Assembly (NCBI GenBank): GCA_951804985.1
Contig: OX638134.1
Coordinates: 9,569,017-9,633,016, forward strand
Origin: Dryomyza anilis
Taxonomy: Eukaryota; Arthropoda; Insecta; Diptera; Dryomyzidae
Reading direction: 5' to 3'
Length of the DNA stretch: 64,000 nucleotides
Positions 11,621 through 23,449 of this stretch are shown piece after piece; the first letter of the stretch is position 1; the number at the start of each line of letters is the position of its first letter. Under the pieces are notes generated by a model that worked only from the letters and a program-made list of their open reading frames with translations, was not told where the DNA came from and did no database searches. Made by a program: the position numbers and the translations under genes.

Positions 11621-12265
11621 TCTATATATATAAAAGAACAAGTCCTGATTGAATGACTGACTGATCAATCAACGCACAGACCAAACCCTTAGACCTAGAA
11701 CAGGGTGTTCATCTCCCGACGTAGGCGCGCACTAAGGCGGGATTTTTTGAAATTCGCCCCCTAAAGAACAGAAATGGGCGTGGAAAACTTGAATTTTTAA
11801 ATGCAAATATCTGTGTACATAAGATAACCACAGTATTTAAATTTAGCCCAATAATGTATATTGTGGTTGTTTATCTTTTTCCAAATGTGGGCGGGATTAG
11901 ACCACGGGGCGTGGCAACTCCCATATAACCAAAACATTAAAATTACTATAACTCCTGACATACTAAGAGTAGAGTTATAAAAATCGAATCAAATGTTCAT
12001 ATTTAAAACTCCAATAGCCACGTAGAATGTGGGCGTGATTGGACCACGGGACGTGGCACCTTCCATATAACCAAAACATTTAAATTGCTATAACTCCTGA
12101 CATACTAAGAGTAGAGTTATAAAAATCGAATCAAATGTTCATATTTTAAACTCCGTGAGCGGGCGACGTAGGCACTAAAAAGGGGCAAAAGAGCCATAAT
12201 TTAAAAAGATATAATTTTGCATTTACAAAAACTTATCACGGGCAACACTGTGAACGGTGAGCTAG
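11621..12265 (+). mobile_element. Non-autonomous Helitron-like element
   Basis: Starts TCTATATATATAAAAG directly after an A and ends GGTGAGCTAG directly before a T. This is the TC...CTAG layout with A|T insertion that is typical of Helitrons. A short potential stem (CAC...GTG) sits just before the end. Inside are two tandem copies of a segment of roughly 145 bp (about 11890-12020 and 12030-12160), each with GGGCGKGATTRGACCACGGG, CCATATAACCAAAACATT and ATAACTCCTGACATACTAAG. No Rep or helicase reading frame is present. Confidence 0.6.
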
Positions 12266-12339
12266 TCAAGTCATATAAATACGAAAGTATTTAAAAACTA
12301 AAAAAGTTGTAGAACTCCATTTTTAGTTTTTCAATAATA

Positions 12340-12625
12340 TATACTCCAAATTAAAAAATGACAGTGTTTTAATCCGTTTGAATGATGGTGTTCCGCCATC
12401 AGCCATCCCGCACCCATCAAAAACTTCTTGTTGTAACACCTAAGAATTTTGTTTCTTGTTTTTCCGCGAAAACTCGATTGCGAGCTTCGATGATGTGTTG
12501 TTGTATTCGCATGGTTTTGTTGTTGCACTTGCAAAAGGCATGAATTGAACGCACCAGTAGACATGTTTGTTTGTTAATGTTTTTGGTTTACCGCTATAAG
12601 AAAACATAGTTGGACCAAAGAAACC
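12340..12625 (+). repeat. Dispersed repeat with TTCCGCGAAAA(A)CTCGAT core, copy 1
   Basis: Shares TTTCCGCGAAAACTCGATTGCGAGC, a GTTG..ATTCG segment and GGACCAAAGAAAC with 21240-21960 and 42800-43000. Order and orientation are conserved. Nature unknown; it may be the interior of an unclassified element. Confidence 0.55.
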
Positions 12626-12629
12626 TTTT

Positions 12630-13185
12630 ATAAAAACAACTTCTGATTGCTTGCACAACAAAAAGTTTTTTTTTTGTTTCAGGTGTAAAAAGCGATAAAA
12701 GCCACGCGGGCACCAGTGATATAAATGGAGATGCAGTCAATATAAAATAGTTGTCATAATAAAATAGGTATTTTTAAGAATAACAAATTTATCATAGATA
12801 TCATAGATATTATAAATATTTTATTAACTTTTTTTAACATTTGTGGGGAAATTTCGAGTAATCCAGACCTGGTGGAGCACACTGGATTTTATATTATACA
12901 TCAACGACGCCGAATTACTCTAGAACTGCTATCAAAATGGAAGATGGATAATAAAATAGAATTTGGTTGCACTGTGTTATTCAATAAATCGGTGATTAAT
13001 ATAGTGTAGGCGCCGCGCCATCTAGCGTGAAAAGTGGCAACCTAGTTTGAAATATGTAGCACATAACGTTGCCTTCATTCAAAATCACAATTAACCCTTC
13101 AAAACCTAATGTACCCCATCGGATTTTCATTTATTTTATACACTTTCATTTAAATTATTTTTTTTTGCTAAAATTTAAGTTTTTA
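12630..13185. other. Intergenic sequence, nothing recognised
   Basis: Mixed-composition sequence without repeats or genes I can support. It ends with TTAACCCTTCAAAACC (13092-13107), resembling a motif at 38928. Confidence 0.45.
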
Positions 13186-13189
13186 TTAA

Positions 13190-13755
13190 GAATTCAATTT
13201 TCATTAAAAAAAAATCAAATTTTCACTAAAAATTCAATTTTTCACTAAAAATTCAATTTTTCACTAAAAATTCAATTTTTCACTAAAAATTCAATTTTTC
13301 ACTAAAAATTCAATTTTTCACATAAATTAACTTTTTCACTAAAAAGTCAAATTTTCAATAAAAATTCAATTTTTCACTAAAATTAAATTTTTCATTAAAA
13401 AGTTAAATTTTCACTAAAAATTCAATTTTTCACTAAAAATTCAATTTTTCACTAAAAATTCAATTTTTCACTAAAAATTCAATTTTTCACTAAAAATTCA
13501 ATTTTTCACTAAAAATTCAATTTTTCACTAAAAATTCAATTTTTCACTAAAAATTCAATTTTTCACTATAAATTCAATTTTTCACTAAAAATTCAATTTT
13601 TCACTAAAAATTCAATTTTTCACTAAAAATTCAATTTTTCACTAAAAATTCAATTTTTCACTAAAAAATTCAATTTTTCACTAAAAATTCAATTTTTCAC
13701 TAAAAATTCAATTTTTCACTAAAAATTCAATTTTTCACTTAAAATTTAATTTTTT
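13190..13755 (+). repeat. 19-bp palindromic minisatellite, array B
   Basis: About 29 copies of the TTTTTCACTAAAAATTCAA unit. The stretch 13400-13735 is nearly perfect, with only one or two variant bases, so this array is much more homogeneous than array A. Confidence 0.95.
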
Positions 13756-14867
13756 ACTACTGAATGTTGTCCATTCAGAAATTCAAATTTATAATGAAGT
13801 CACAGTTTTATAAATATATTATAAAATGTCATTAAAACTAATAGCTGAAGTTTTTCTTAAAAGCATTTTCAACCACCACAGTTAAAACAAAAAACCTCCA
13901 CAATAGCACTGACCATATTTTCTATAATCCTTTCGCCCAACAGTACAGATTATTAATCCAAAATCTGATCAAAAAGTGTCTGATATTATTTCGGCAAAGC
14001 CATTTGGAAATATTTACAACGCCAAAACCGAAATGTCAATAACCTGCCTGCCTGCTGCCGCTGTCACAGCATAAGTCTGCGTAGCAAATATAAATTCCAT
14101 ATTGTGGCACTAGAGGCGCATATCAATTATGATAATCGCATTGTTCCAAAATGCGATGGGGTGGCAGCTGTTGCCACCACCACCACCACCACCAGCAGTA
14201 GCAGCACCCGATATTGTCCCTGATGTTACTACTGATTCTTCTTTGGTAGATGCAATCGATGGAAGCTGAATTTAAATTAAGCAAAGTAATGTTACGAAAT
14301 GTAATGAATGCCTACAGGTACAGGACAAAGTTACTTGCATTGGGCGCATATATGGTGTAAAGTGGTATGGTGTACTGTGGTGTAATGTGGTGTAAGGTGA
14401 AGTGTGATGTAAAACATGGTGTATACGTTGGGAGTAAAAAAAGTGCTGTAAGCTGGTGTAGTGTGTTATAGTGTGATGCTATGTGGTATAATACAGTGAA
14501 GCATACCAAAAGAGCCCTAAAGTATGCCGTGTAATATGGGGTTTATTTAATTCACAGCACTTGAAAACTCAAGAATTTGGAAACAAAAACAAGTGGAGCA
14601 AACGAACTACACAGCAGTTTGTGCAAAAAAATAAAACTGTGAGGAAAATATAAAAAATTGTAAAGGGTTTGAGAATAAAATTTAAAACTCACATTGCACA
14701 GCCAAATAAAGCATTATAAAGTTGGCATTACACGCAAAGAAATGTGTATTCTATATATTTAATATAAGAGAAAACAAAATTAGCGTAGCATTTTTTTTTT
14801 CAAGTTAACCAACGCTCAGGGAATGCCCCCTATTCATGCAATGCATAGTGTTGATCGTAAGAAAGGA
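13756..14867. other. Intergenic region with simple repeats
   Basis: Contains (CCA)n at 14174-14193 and a TGGTGTAA/GTGTGATGT cryptic repeat at 14350-14490. No gene is recognised. Confidence 0.5.
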
Positions 14868-15330
14868 TTATAGGTAAGAGGAGGGAGGAAAGATAGAGTA
14901 GTGTCGATGAATGTTTGTTTTGAACTTGCCAATATCAAAAATGTCGGGAAAAACAGACGCAGGGAGATTATTCCACAAACGTATCGTGCGACTGAAGAAC
15001 GAATTCTCTCGGTAATGCGTGGTTCTATTGAGAGCCGAGTGAACTACGAAGGAGTGGGCTTGGTTCGATGCCCGAGTGGAACGAGAGGACACAGGACCTG
15101 GTGGAATCAGGCCATGTATTTCCCTCAAACACTTACCATTGTAATACCTATAAAACAGGCTTACACACCCTACGGTCCTTCGGTGCTCAAGAGAACCAAT
15201 AGAGGATGAAATATTGTCATCCCCTATTAAATATATTGCACGTTGTTGGATTCGATCCAGGAACTTCATAGGAGATTTTGAAGCCCCTGCCCATATGTGC
15301 GAAGGGAAATGGAACGTAAGACATTCGTTT
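14868..15330 (-). pseudogene. C-terminal fragment of a non-LTR retrotransposon reverse transcriptase ORF
   Basis: The minus-strand frame reads SHIWAGASKSPMKFLDRIQQ, then RAIYLIGD, SLEHRRTVGCVSLFYRYYNG, RSTRASNQAHSF, RTTHYRENSFFSRTIRLWNN and LPASVFPDIFDIGKFKTNIH before a stop at 14868. This is the usual tail of an insect LINE ORF2 downstream of the polymerase palm. The frame extends upstream of the first Met to about 15330, where similarity ends: a 5'-truncated copy. About 150 residues remain, too few for activity. A second, more broken copy of the same family is at 59270-59620. Confidence 0.85.
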
Positions 15331-15594
15331 TCTAGATCCGATTTCTACTTTTAATCGAAATTCGATACAAATTTTTGTGGAACATTATTTTTAACACAAA
15401 ATACACAGAACAGCATTTAAAAATATTGGAAATCAAATTTGAAAGTTTGAAGTGTTTTAAAAATTAGTAAAAATTATTTTTTATCAATTTTTTTTTTATT
15501 ATTTTGGTTTATTCATCAATCATAACGTGGTCGGTTGGACAATTTACTGAATTATAAATACGGATTTTGTGTGACTGTATAAATAAAATAGTGA

Positions 15595-15860
15595 TGTTTT
15601 GATTAATTGTTTGTTTTTGAAGCACCTATCAATGGGCGGCATCATTATTGAAAATTAGTTTGCCAAAAATTTTTCTTGCAAATAATAAAAATTCAAAAAA
15701 GGATTTTAAAATAATATTGCCAATCGATAGTTGCTTTCAAAACAAACAATTAATGGCTTAACACCACAATTTTATCTTATACCAATAAAAAGTTAGGTCA
15801 AAAAAGCGAAATGATTCACCCTTTTGGCATGACAAGATTTTAAATTTTTCGAATTCGACC
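15595..15860. mobile_element. Palindromic MITE (family of 62.1-62.5 kb), copy 1
   Basis: Arms ATTAATTGTTTGTTTTTGAA (from 15602) and TTCAAAACAAACAATTAATGG (to about 15755) are inverted, with GGCATCATTATT/AATATTGCCAATCGATAG inside. The right side continues with CGAAATGATTCACCCTTTTGGCATGACAAGATTTT, also found at 62175-62215. No coding sequence. Confidence 0.65.
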
Positions 15861-17315
15861 TTTTGGCTTTGTCTTTTGTGGCTAGAAATATCCAACAAAA
15901 TAATACACCATACGGTATACTTGAAGAAAAACGCATGATAGTGACGATATAACACTAACATCTGCGGGTGAATTTGCCTTGATACCATCCGAAGTGAATT
16001 TTTTCGCTTAAATATATATTTACTTTATTAAAAATAAATTATAACCGAAATAGAAATTCGATCACCTACCGATTCGTACGTAAGAATACTCAAATAAATG
16101 TAAATTTTATTCATATTGCAAATTTGCAAATATTTTCAGGATTAGTAAACCCTGAGGAACTCTGGACCACTTTAAAAGATAGCCGTACATACTTCACATA
16201 TGAGTAGGGCTTAGTTTGACTATAACGTTTATTATATTTAAAATTACCCTACTTAAAAATGTCTCTTCTTTGGTTGGGTTGGGACCTAATGTAGATGTGT
16301 ACAGGTTTTCACCGATACGGACATTTTTATATTCCAGAATCAACAATTGGAGTACCAATTCAACGGTAATAAACATTTTGAAATACATCTCAGAATTTCT
16401 CGGTATGAAATTGAAAAACTTTGGAAAAACTAAATATTTTAATAAGGAAATTTTCAATTTGGGAAACCAAAATCTTATATTTGTCATTAAGGACTCGAAT
16501 CGTTTTATAGTCAAATATGGCAAATTAGTCGCATATTTTCTGCCGGTGTAGACATAACTGTATAAAGTACTCAGTAGAGACATAGAGACATTCGAGATGC
16601 AGCGTCTGTAGAGATTTTAAGGACAAACTACGTCAGCGGAGGCAGACAGTTATGCTGAAGACAAGATATGATTACGTTCTTCTGTGACAGCGCGTTGCAG
16701 CGGCAGCATCAAGGCGGAAGCTTTACATCCGCTGTGCCGCAGGAATTATCACCGACATTTCCGTCTTGGCAGAAATTTGCCGACGATGCGACAAGACAGA
16801 TACGACCGACGGCAACTAGAATGGCAGGCAGACAGACAGTGAGACCCAACTGCAGACAAATATAGTTGAGGATTATGACAAAGCAGGCGATTATAAAATC
16901 ATAGGCAGCAGGAGAAGAACTTTGGAAACACAGAGCTCCAAAACACAGTGAGGATGCAGTTGACTCTCGTAGATGGTATAGATATCATGCCGTAACGTTA
17001 CCGCATTCAATGTGAGTGCAGAAAATTAACGAGTTTTGCAAAAGATACGAATTTACGACAAGGTAACAAAAGAAAACAAAAGAAAAAAAATAGCAGAAAA
17101 ACTAGCAGGCAATGCTCTCAAACAACAGGGACCAAAGAAAACAAAAAAGGATGTAATTAGGAAAAATAATCATTTCCAGCTTTTGTCTGATAGGAACAAA
17201 AAAAAACTGAAATATAGAAATGGTAACTATAATGAAAATGGTTGAGGCTGTTGTAAACGTGGGGATATTGGATTGATTAATAATAGGCAAATAATAGCTA
17301 GTACTGGAGGTACAA
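15861..17315. other. Intergenic sequence without a recognised gene
   Basis: 16570-17000 is less AT-rich and rich in GCAGACAGACAG-like motifs, but has no reading frame with recognisable features. It may be the decayed end of a retroelement; this is not supported further. Confidence 0.4.
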
Positions 17316-17319
17316 ATTT

Positions 17320-17900
17320 TATTTTATTAAAAATTAAATTTTTAGTGAATAATTGAATTTTTAGTGACAAAATTGAATCTTTAGTGAAAAATTTAAGTTT
17401 TAGTGAAAAATTTAATTTTTAGAGAAAAATTTAATTTTTAATGAAAATTTGAATTTTTAGTCAAAAATAATGTTTTTAGTTAAAACTGAATTTTCATTTA
17501 AAAAATTAATTTTTAGTTAAAAGTTAATTTTCACTTAAAATATAATTTTAGTAATTGAAAAAGTGAATTTATAATGAAAAACTTAATTTCTAGAGAAAAA
17601 TTGAATTTTTTAGTGAAAAATTGAATATTTAGTGAAAAATTGAATATTTAGTGAAAATTTGAATAAATGAATTTTTAGTGAAAAATGGAATATTTAGTGA
17701 AAATTTGAATTTTAAGTGAAAAATTTAATTTTTATGGAAAATTTAATTTTTATTGAAAAAGTGAATTTTTTTAGTGAAAAAGTGAATTTTTAGTGAAAAT
17801 TTGATTTTTTATGGAAATTTTAATTTTGTGAAAAAGTGAATTTTTAGTGAAAATTTTAAATTTTAGTGAATTTTAATTGTTAGTGAAAAATTAAATATGT
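17320..17900 (-). repeat. 19-bp palindromic minisatellite, array C (inverted orientation)
   Basis: Reverse complement of the unit (TTGAATTTTTAGTGAAAAA), strongly decayed, about 30 copies with many indels. Orientation is read from the asymmetric loop (AGTG here, CACT in arrays A, B, E and F). Confidence 0.9.
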
Positions 17901-19050
17901 GTAAGAAAAAATGTAACAATATTTTTGGAGCTAACTATAAAAATAACTCACCAAAACCTCAACACAACTCAACTAACTATAACAATTAATCAGAGAACCC
18001 ATATTAAAAACCGATAAATGAGAAAAACCAAAATGTTACCAAAACTGAAATTGTTTTTGACTGCATCACGTGCTGTGGATGCTGCTGGCAGGCAAACCAG
18101 TCAAGTTAGTCAACATTTATATGTGGTTATGTTGTTGATGCCACCAAAAGGACCCTCGACAAACAAAAACCGTTTGTCTATAGTTGTTATAGAATGAGAG
18201 TGCTGCTTTTATGGAGTATTTAGATGGAGTATGTTTTAAAAAGGATACGTGTTAAAGAATGGTAAAGGCAAAAGAAGGACGAAGGGAGATATGTGGCTGC
18301 GTAAAACTAGCCTTGTCATCTCGAGAATCGTAACAATGCTCGAAAACTATTTAAATAGTCGTCGTCGTCGTCGGAGGGTTTGTGGCAACATGATGTGATG
18401 ACAAGAGTGCTGGCAGTAAAATGTAGCATAGGACATATAATAGGTTAGGATAGGGTAGTATAAATACTAGAACATACATAGAACATAGGGTAGGCTTCAT
18501 TCAGGCACTAGTGGCAGGCAGTGGGCGGGTGGTATTAAGTTTGAGCTGGGCAATGACATGACAGCTCATAAAATGAACGCGCGCGCTCTTCTATTCAGGC
18601 ATATTGCTCCGGCGGGAGTAATTATGGCGCGTTTGATCATTTGCAGGCTGGAGAGCCGACAACAGAGAAGACAGCAGATGGCAACCACTTGAATGACAGG
18701 CAGCCTCCAGTGAGGCGACAGACGTGCTGTCGGTGTACCAAGGCAAGAAATAATTTTCTACTTTTGTAGGAGGTCTTTCAAAAGTATGTTGTAATAAATA
18801 TAGGAGCTTAGTTGTATTTGTAGGTTTGGGTGGTTTATATGCAGATGGTAACTGCTGTTTTGGGTTCAAAGTTGAGCTAAGCTGTTGATTAATTAAATTA
18901 TAAAGCTCACTGAATAACCTTAAAATTTTGAAAGTTATGAGCTGATTATTTTATTTTGTACTATGAACTGGAAATAAATTAATTATTTTGGTATAAAAAA
19001 ATACTTTTATTCTCTTAATATTTGTTAAAATTAACTGATAGCTGTCAAAT
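17901..19050. other. Intergenic sequence between arrays C and D
   Basis: 18350-18740 is relatively GC-rich with (GTC)n at 18358-18373 and GAACGCGCGCGCTC at 18574-18587. It could be regulatory or an untranslated segment. No coding signal. Confidence 0.4.
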
Positions 19051-19054
19051 TTTA

Positions 19055-20480
19055 AGTAAAAATTTGAATTTTTAGTGAAAAATTGAATTTTTAAAGAAAA
19101 ACTTAATTTTTAGTAAAAAATTGAATTTTTAGTGAAAAGTTTAATTTTTAGTAAAAATTAGAATTTTTAGTGAAAAATTGAATTTTTAGTGAAAATTTGA
19201 ATTTTTAGTGAAAATGGAATTTTGAGCGAAAAATGGAATTTTAAGTGAAAAATTGAATTTTGAGTGAAAATTTGAATTTTTAGTGAAAAGTTGAAATTTT
19301 AGTGAAAAATTGAATTTTTAGTGAAAAATTGAATTTTTTGTGAAAAATTGAATTTTTTGTGAAAATTTTAATTTTTAGTGAAAAACTGAATTTTGAGTGA
19401 AAAATTGAATTTTTAGGGAAAAGTTGAATTTTTAGTGAAAATTTGAATTTTTAGTGAAAATTTGAATTTTTAGTGATAATTTGAATTTTTAGTAAAAATT
19501 GAATTCATTGTGATAAACCGAATTTTTAGTGAAAAATTGAATTTATAGTGAAAAATTTAATTTTTAGTGAAAAATTTAATTTTTTGTGAAAAATTAAATT
19601 TTTTGTGAAAAATTGAATTAATGTGAAAAATTGAATTTTTAGTGAAAAATTAAATTTGTAGTGAAAAATTGAGTTTTTAGTGAAATTTGAATTTTTAGTG
19701 AAAATTTGAATTTTGAGTGAAAAATTGAATTTTAAGTGAAAATGGAATTTTGTAGGGAAAAATTAAATTTTTAATGAAAAATGGAACTTTCAGTGAAAAA
19801 TTGAATTTTTGGTGAAAAATTGAATTTTTAGTGAAGAATTAATGTGAAAATTTTTTAGTGAAAAATTGAATTTTTAGTGAAAAATTGAATTTTTAGTGAA
19901 AATTTGAATTTTTAGTGAATAATTTAATTTTTAGTGAAAAATTGAATTTTTAGTGAAAAATTGAATTTTTAGTGAAAAATTGAATTTTTTGTGTAAAATG
20001 GAATTTTTAGTGAAAAATTGAATTTTTAGTGAAAAATTGAATTTTTAGTGAAAAATTGAATTTTTAGTGAAAAATTGAATTTTTAGTGAAAAATTGAATT
20101 TTTAGTGAAAAATTGAATTTTTTAGTGAAAAATTGAATTATTAGTGAAAATTTGAATTTTAAGTGAAAATTTGAATTTTTGTAAAAAATTTAATGTTTAG
20201 TGAAAAATCGAATTTTTAGTAAAAAAAAATATTTTTAGTGAACAATTGAATTTTCAGTGAAAAATTAAAATTTTAGTGAAAAATTAATTTTTTAGTGAAA
20301 AATTAAATTTTTAGTGAAAAATTGAATTTATAGTGAAAAATTAAATTTTTAGTGAAAAATTAAATTTTTAGTGAAAATTTGAATTGGTAGTGAAAAATTT
20401 AATCATTAGTGAAAAATTGAATTTTTAGTGAAAAATTGAAATTTTTAGTGAAAAATTGAAATTTTTAGTGAAATTTTAAC
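19055..20480 (-). repeat. 19-bp palindromic minisatellite, array D (inverted orientation, largest)
   Basis: About 75 copies of TTGAATTTTTAGTGAAAAA over 1.43 kb. A homogeneous core (19850-20130) is flanked by more variable units, the pattern expected from unequal exchange acting on the centre of an array. Confidence 0.95.
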
Positions 20481-21230
20481 TTTTCTTGACTAAAAAAAAA
20501 ACCTTTAATCCATTTTGTCAGATAGAAATAAAAACCATTTTCCGCTTATTTTTTGAAATCTAATCTAGTCAAATTTAGCAAACAATAAACCACATTCTGA
20601 TGACGAGACATAAAATCTTATTGCATTGTAGTCTAACTATTATTTTTTTCATTTTTAAACGCCAGCAATTTCATGCTTTCGGTGTTCAGCAAGTTTTTAT
20701 CGCAGATTTCACTGTGGTTCTGCTGTGTTTTCCGACCGTTGTGCTGACGTTGACAAAAACTAACCTAACCTCACAAAATAAAAAATAAAAAAAAACGAAC
20801 AAAAACTCAAAATGGCAACCACAAAAATTGCCTCAATTAGGCAAACAACGAAAAAAAAAGTCAAAAGTGACTGCAAGAAGTGCAGATGTTAAAAGAAATC
20901 GGCGAAAAAGGTTTTTGAACTTTTGAATTTTTTCAATTTTTTTTCCTCTTTTATTTTTTTCTTTAATTTTTTTATTTTTAGCCAAGAATTAGATAAAGTT
21001 CTGCACTAATGCAATTCCTCATGTGTAAATTAACAAGAATCAGCGCATCGCATGCAATGCAAGTGGCAGAACGTTGCCGTACCATGAGGTTGCTTTTTGG
21101 TCGACGTAACCGTCAGTGGTTTTGTTTCAAGAAGTTTCTTTAACATACACGGAGGGAAATTCTTTTCAAATCAAGATATAAAAAATCAAGAGCTAAGCAA
21201 GAACAGAAAACTTCTTGACGTTAAGAAACG
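20481..21230. other. Intergenic sequence, nothing recognised
   Basis: A- and T-run rich. No gene or element I can support. Confidence 0.4.
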
Positions 21231-21239
21231 CTACATAAG

Positions 21240-21965
21240 TAACGAAGAAAACAAAAACAAAACACATCATAGTTCATTGATATCACACATAAAAAATGCA
21301 TTTTATAATCTGGTATTTCCAGACATCCCATCTCAATTAAAAAGTATTAGGTGTACAACAACACCCACGAATATTGTTTCATGTATTTCCGCGAAAAACT
21401 CGATTACGATCATCGACGCTTTGTGGTTGGATTCGTATATATTGCCGTTGCATTTGAAATAGGATTGAAGTGAACTCAGCAGAAGATGACATTAAGAAGA
21501 AGGCAATAACAAAACACATCATAGTTCATTGATACATCACACATAAAAAATGCATCTTACAATCAGGTGTTTCCAGACATTCCGCCTCAATTAAAAAGTA
21601 TTATGTGTACAACAACATTCACAAATTTTATTTGATGTATTTCCTCGAAAAACCCGATTACGAGCATCGACGCTATATTGCCGTTGCAATTGAAATAGGA
21701 TTGAAGTGAATTCACATGAAGATGACATTAGTTTGTTGTTGTGTACGATTTATCGTTACATAAGTAATGAAGAAAGCAATATCAAAACACATGCTCCGTT
21801 CGGACCAAAGAAACGCGATTGTTTTTATTGTTATGCGAATTATTCTTTTACAAGTTATGGTTTATTGTTAAAAAAAAATGTCAGTCTATTTTTGTACAAC
21901 ACCGATGATGTACATCACGTGAATACATACACAATATTATACATACACAAAACAGATGTACACTA
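21240..21965 (+). repeat. Dispersed repeat with TTCCGCGAAAAACTCGAT core: two tandem units plus a partial third
   Basis: Units of about 240 bp begin near 21245 and 21490. Each has AACACATCATAGTTCATTGA, TTTCCAGACAT, TCAATTAAAAAGTATTA, a GAAAAACYCGATTACGA segment and GATTGAAGTGAA. The third part (21730-21830) carries GTACGATTTATCGTTACAT and GGACCAAAGAAACGCGATTG. Related single units occur at 12340-12625 and 42800-43000. An open frame across it (21097-21462) is probably incidental. Confidence 0.65.
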
Positions 21966-22665
21966 AATTAACTGAATTTCGTACACAAATAGCATACTAT
22001 TTGAAAAATAATATACCTAATTCATAAAGTAAATTATATCAAATTTCAAAATTATTTATATAAAAAACTATATAATAAAATGCAGATATTCGAAATTTCA
22101 TCGTTTATAAATTAGAGGAAATTTTGTTTATTTGAAGTTCTGTATTTCTTGTTAGTTCTACCAGAACATGTAATGTATGTGCTATGCAAAAAGTGCAATA
22201 TGTTGTCGGTGCTCTCTAGTTTTTTGTACCTTCATCTCTCACTCACAGTCTTAATTAGGCTTTAATCTAAATGGGTTAATTGCCAGCTTCGCTAATGTGT
22301 CTTTCGTTTAGCAGCAGCAATTGTAGGTTGGCTGTTATAGAAGCTGCTGGTGCAGAAATTAGGCGCAAAAGTTTTTAAGTGCGCTTTTATGCACCTTTGA
22401 AGCATCCGTTCAACTTTTTGCTAAAAACATTACAAAAAAAAAAAACAGAATAAAAAGCATATAAAACACCTTCTAATGTAGCTGGTGTTATATGAAGTTT
22501 TTCGGTAGCACTTTCCCCGAATGCAGAACTTTTTCTTTTGAGTTTCAGCAGAAAATGACAACGAGGCATAAACATTTATAGCGTTTCTATTAGAAATGAT
22601 AATATAAAAAATATATATATATATATATTTTAATATAAGTGAAAAAGTATTTTTGGAATTCGGAA
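21966..22665. other. Intergenic sequence
   Basis: No gene recognised. A TA-run lies at 22611-22629. Confidence 0.4.
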
Positions 22666-22667
22666 AG

Positions 22668-23172
22668 TTATTCCAAGTCAATACTTCTTCGAGACAATTC
22701 ATTCCCGGCAACTCTTACCCAAAAACTATTCCTTCCATGACAATTCTGAACCAGTCAATTCTTTAACAAGACAATCTAGACTGAGACAATCTTTTCACTA
22801 AAAAAAATCATAATATTTATAAATATATTTATGAGAGAACGAGTATATTCGAAATACGGAAAAATCTTGCACTATAACTCTTATTAGAGACAATTTTATT
22901 CCGTCAACTCATACCCAAAACAATTACTCCACAGGATTTTTATCCAGAGAAAATTTGTCCACGATACTATTATTCTAAGAGACAATTCATTCTATTCCCT
23001 AAAACTTCCCCAAAAATATTCTTTCCTTGACAAATATGAACCGGGCAATAGATAAATCCTTTTCGGAAATTCTTCCCAGAGTATATTTCTCTAATTCTTC
23101 GCCGAGAAAATCTTTCCCTGACAATTCTTCACAGAGACAAATGTCCTGATAATGCTACCCCAAGTAAATACT
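22668..23172. repeat. Degenerate ~20-bp GACAATTCTTCCC-type array, left part
   Basis: Loose repetition of (GA)GACAATTCNTTCCC(T/G) and ACTCTTACCCAAAA blocks. A longer block AATATATTTATGAGAG..CGAGTATATTCG..ATNCGGAAAA occurs here (22820-22865) and twice on the other side of the foldback element. The left end of that element's target duplication closes this part. Confidence 0.75.
23164..23172. repeat. Left target-site duplication of the foldback element
   Basis: GTAAATACT, matched by GTAAATACC at 28242-28250 immediately outside the opposite end. Confidence 0.75.
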
Positions 23173-23449
23173 AAGTCCGTGAAGTTAAATTCGTCGCGAA
23201 CTTACCGGAGACACAAACCACAAACTTTTAACAGAGGTATGTTAACCGTCTGTTAAGCGTAATGTACCTTTCAGTAATCATTTTAAAAAATTATTAAATA
23301 TGTTTATCGAAAGGACCCAAAAAAAAAATGGTCACCGTTTTAAAAACTCCAATGTACAACCTTTTTAAAATAATAGGTCCCATTACTAAATAGTCATCCG
23401 CGACTCGACAGTAACCACTTCAACATAATGACCTTTTCACTTGGGATAA

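Noticed and set aside
16194..16583. Overlapping frames of 129 and 111 codons on opposite strands
   Set aside because: Neither translates to a recognisable protein, and mutual overlap on both strands is typical of chance in AT-rich DNA.
21097..21462. 121-codon plus-strand frame
   Set aside because: It spans a dispersed tandem repeat and the second unit does not keep the frame, so it is unlikely to be selected.
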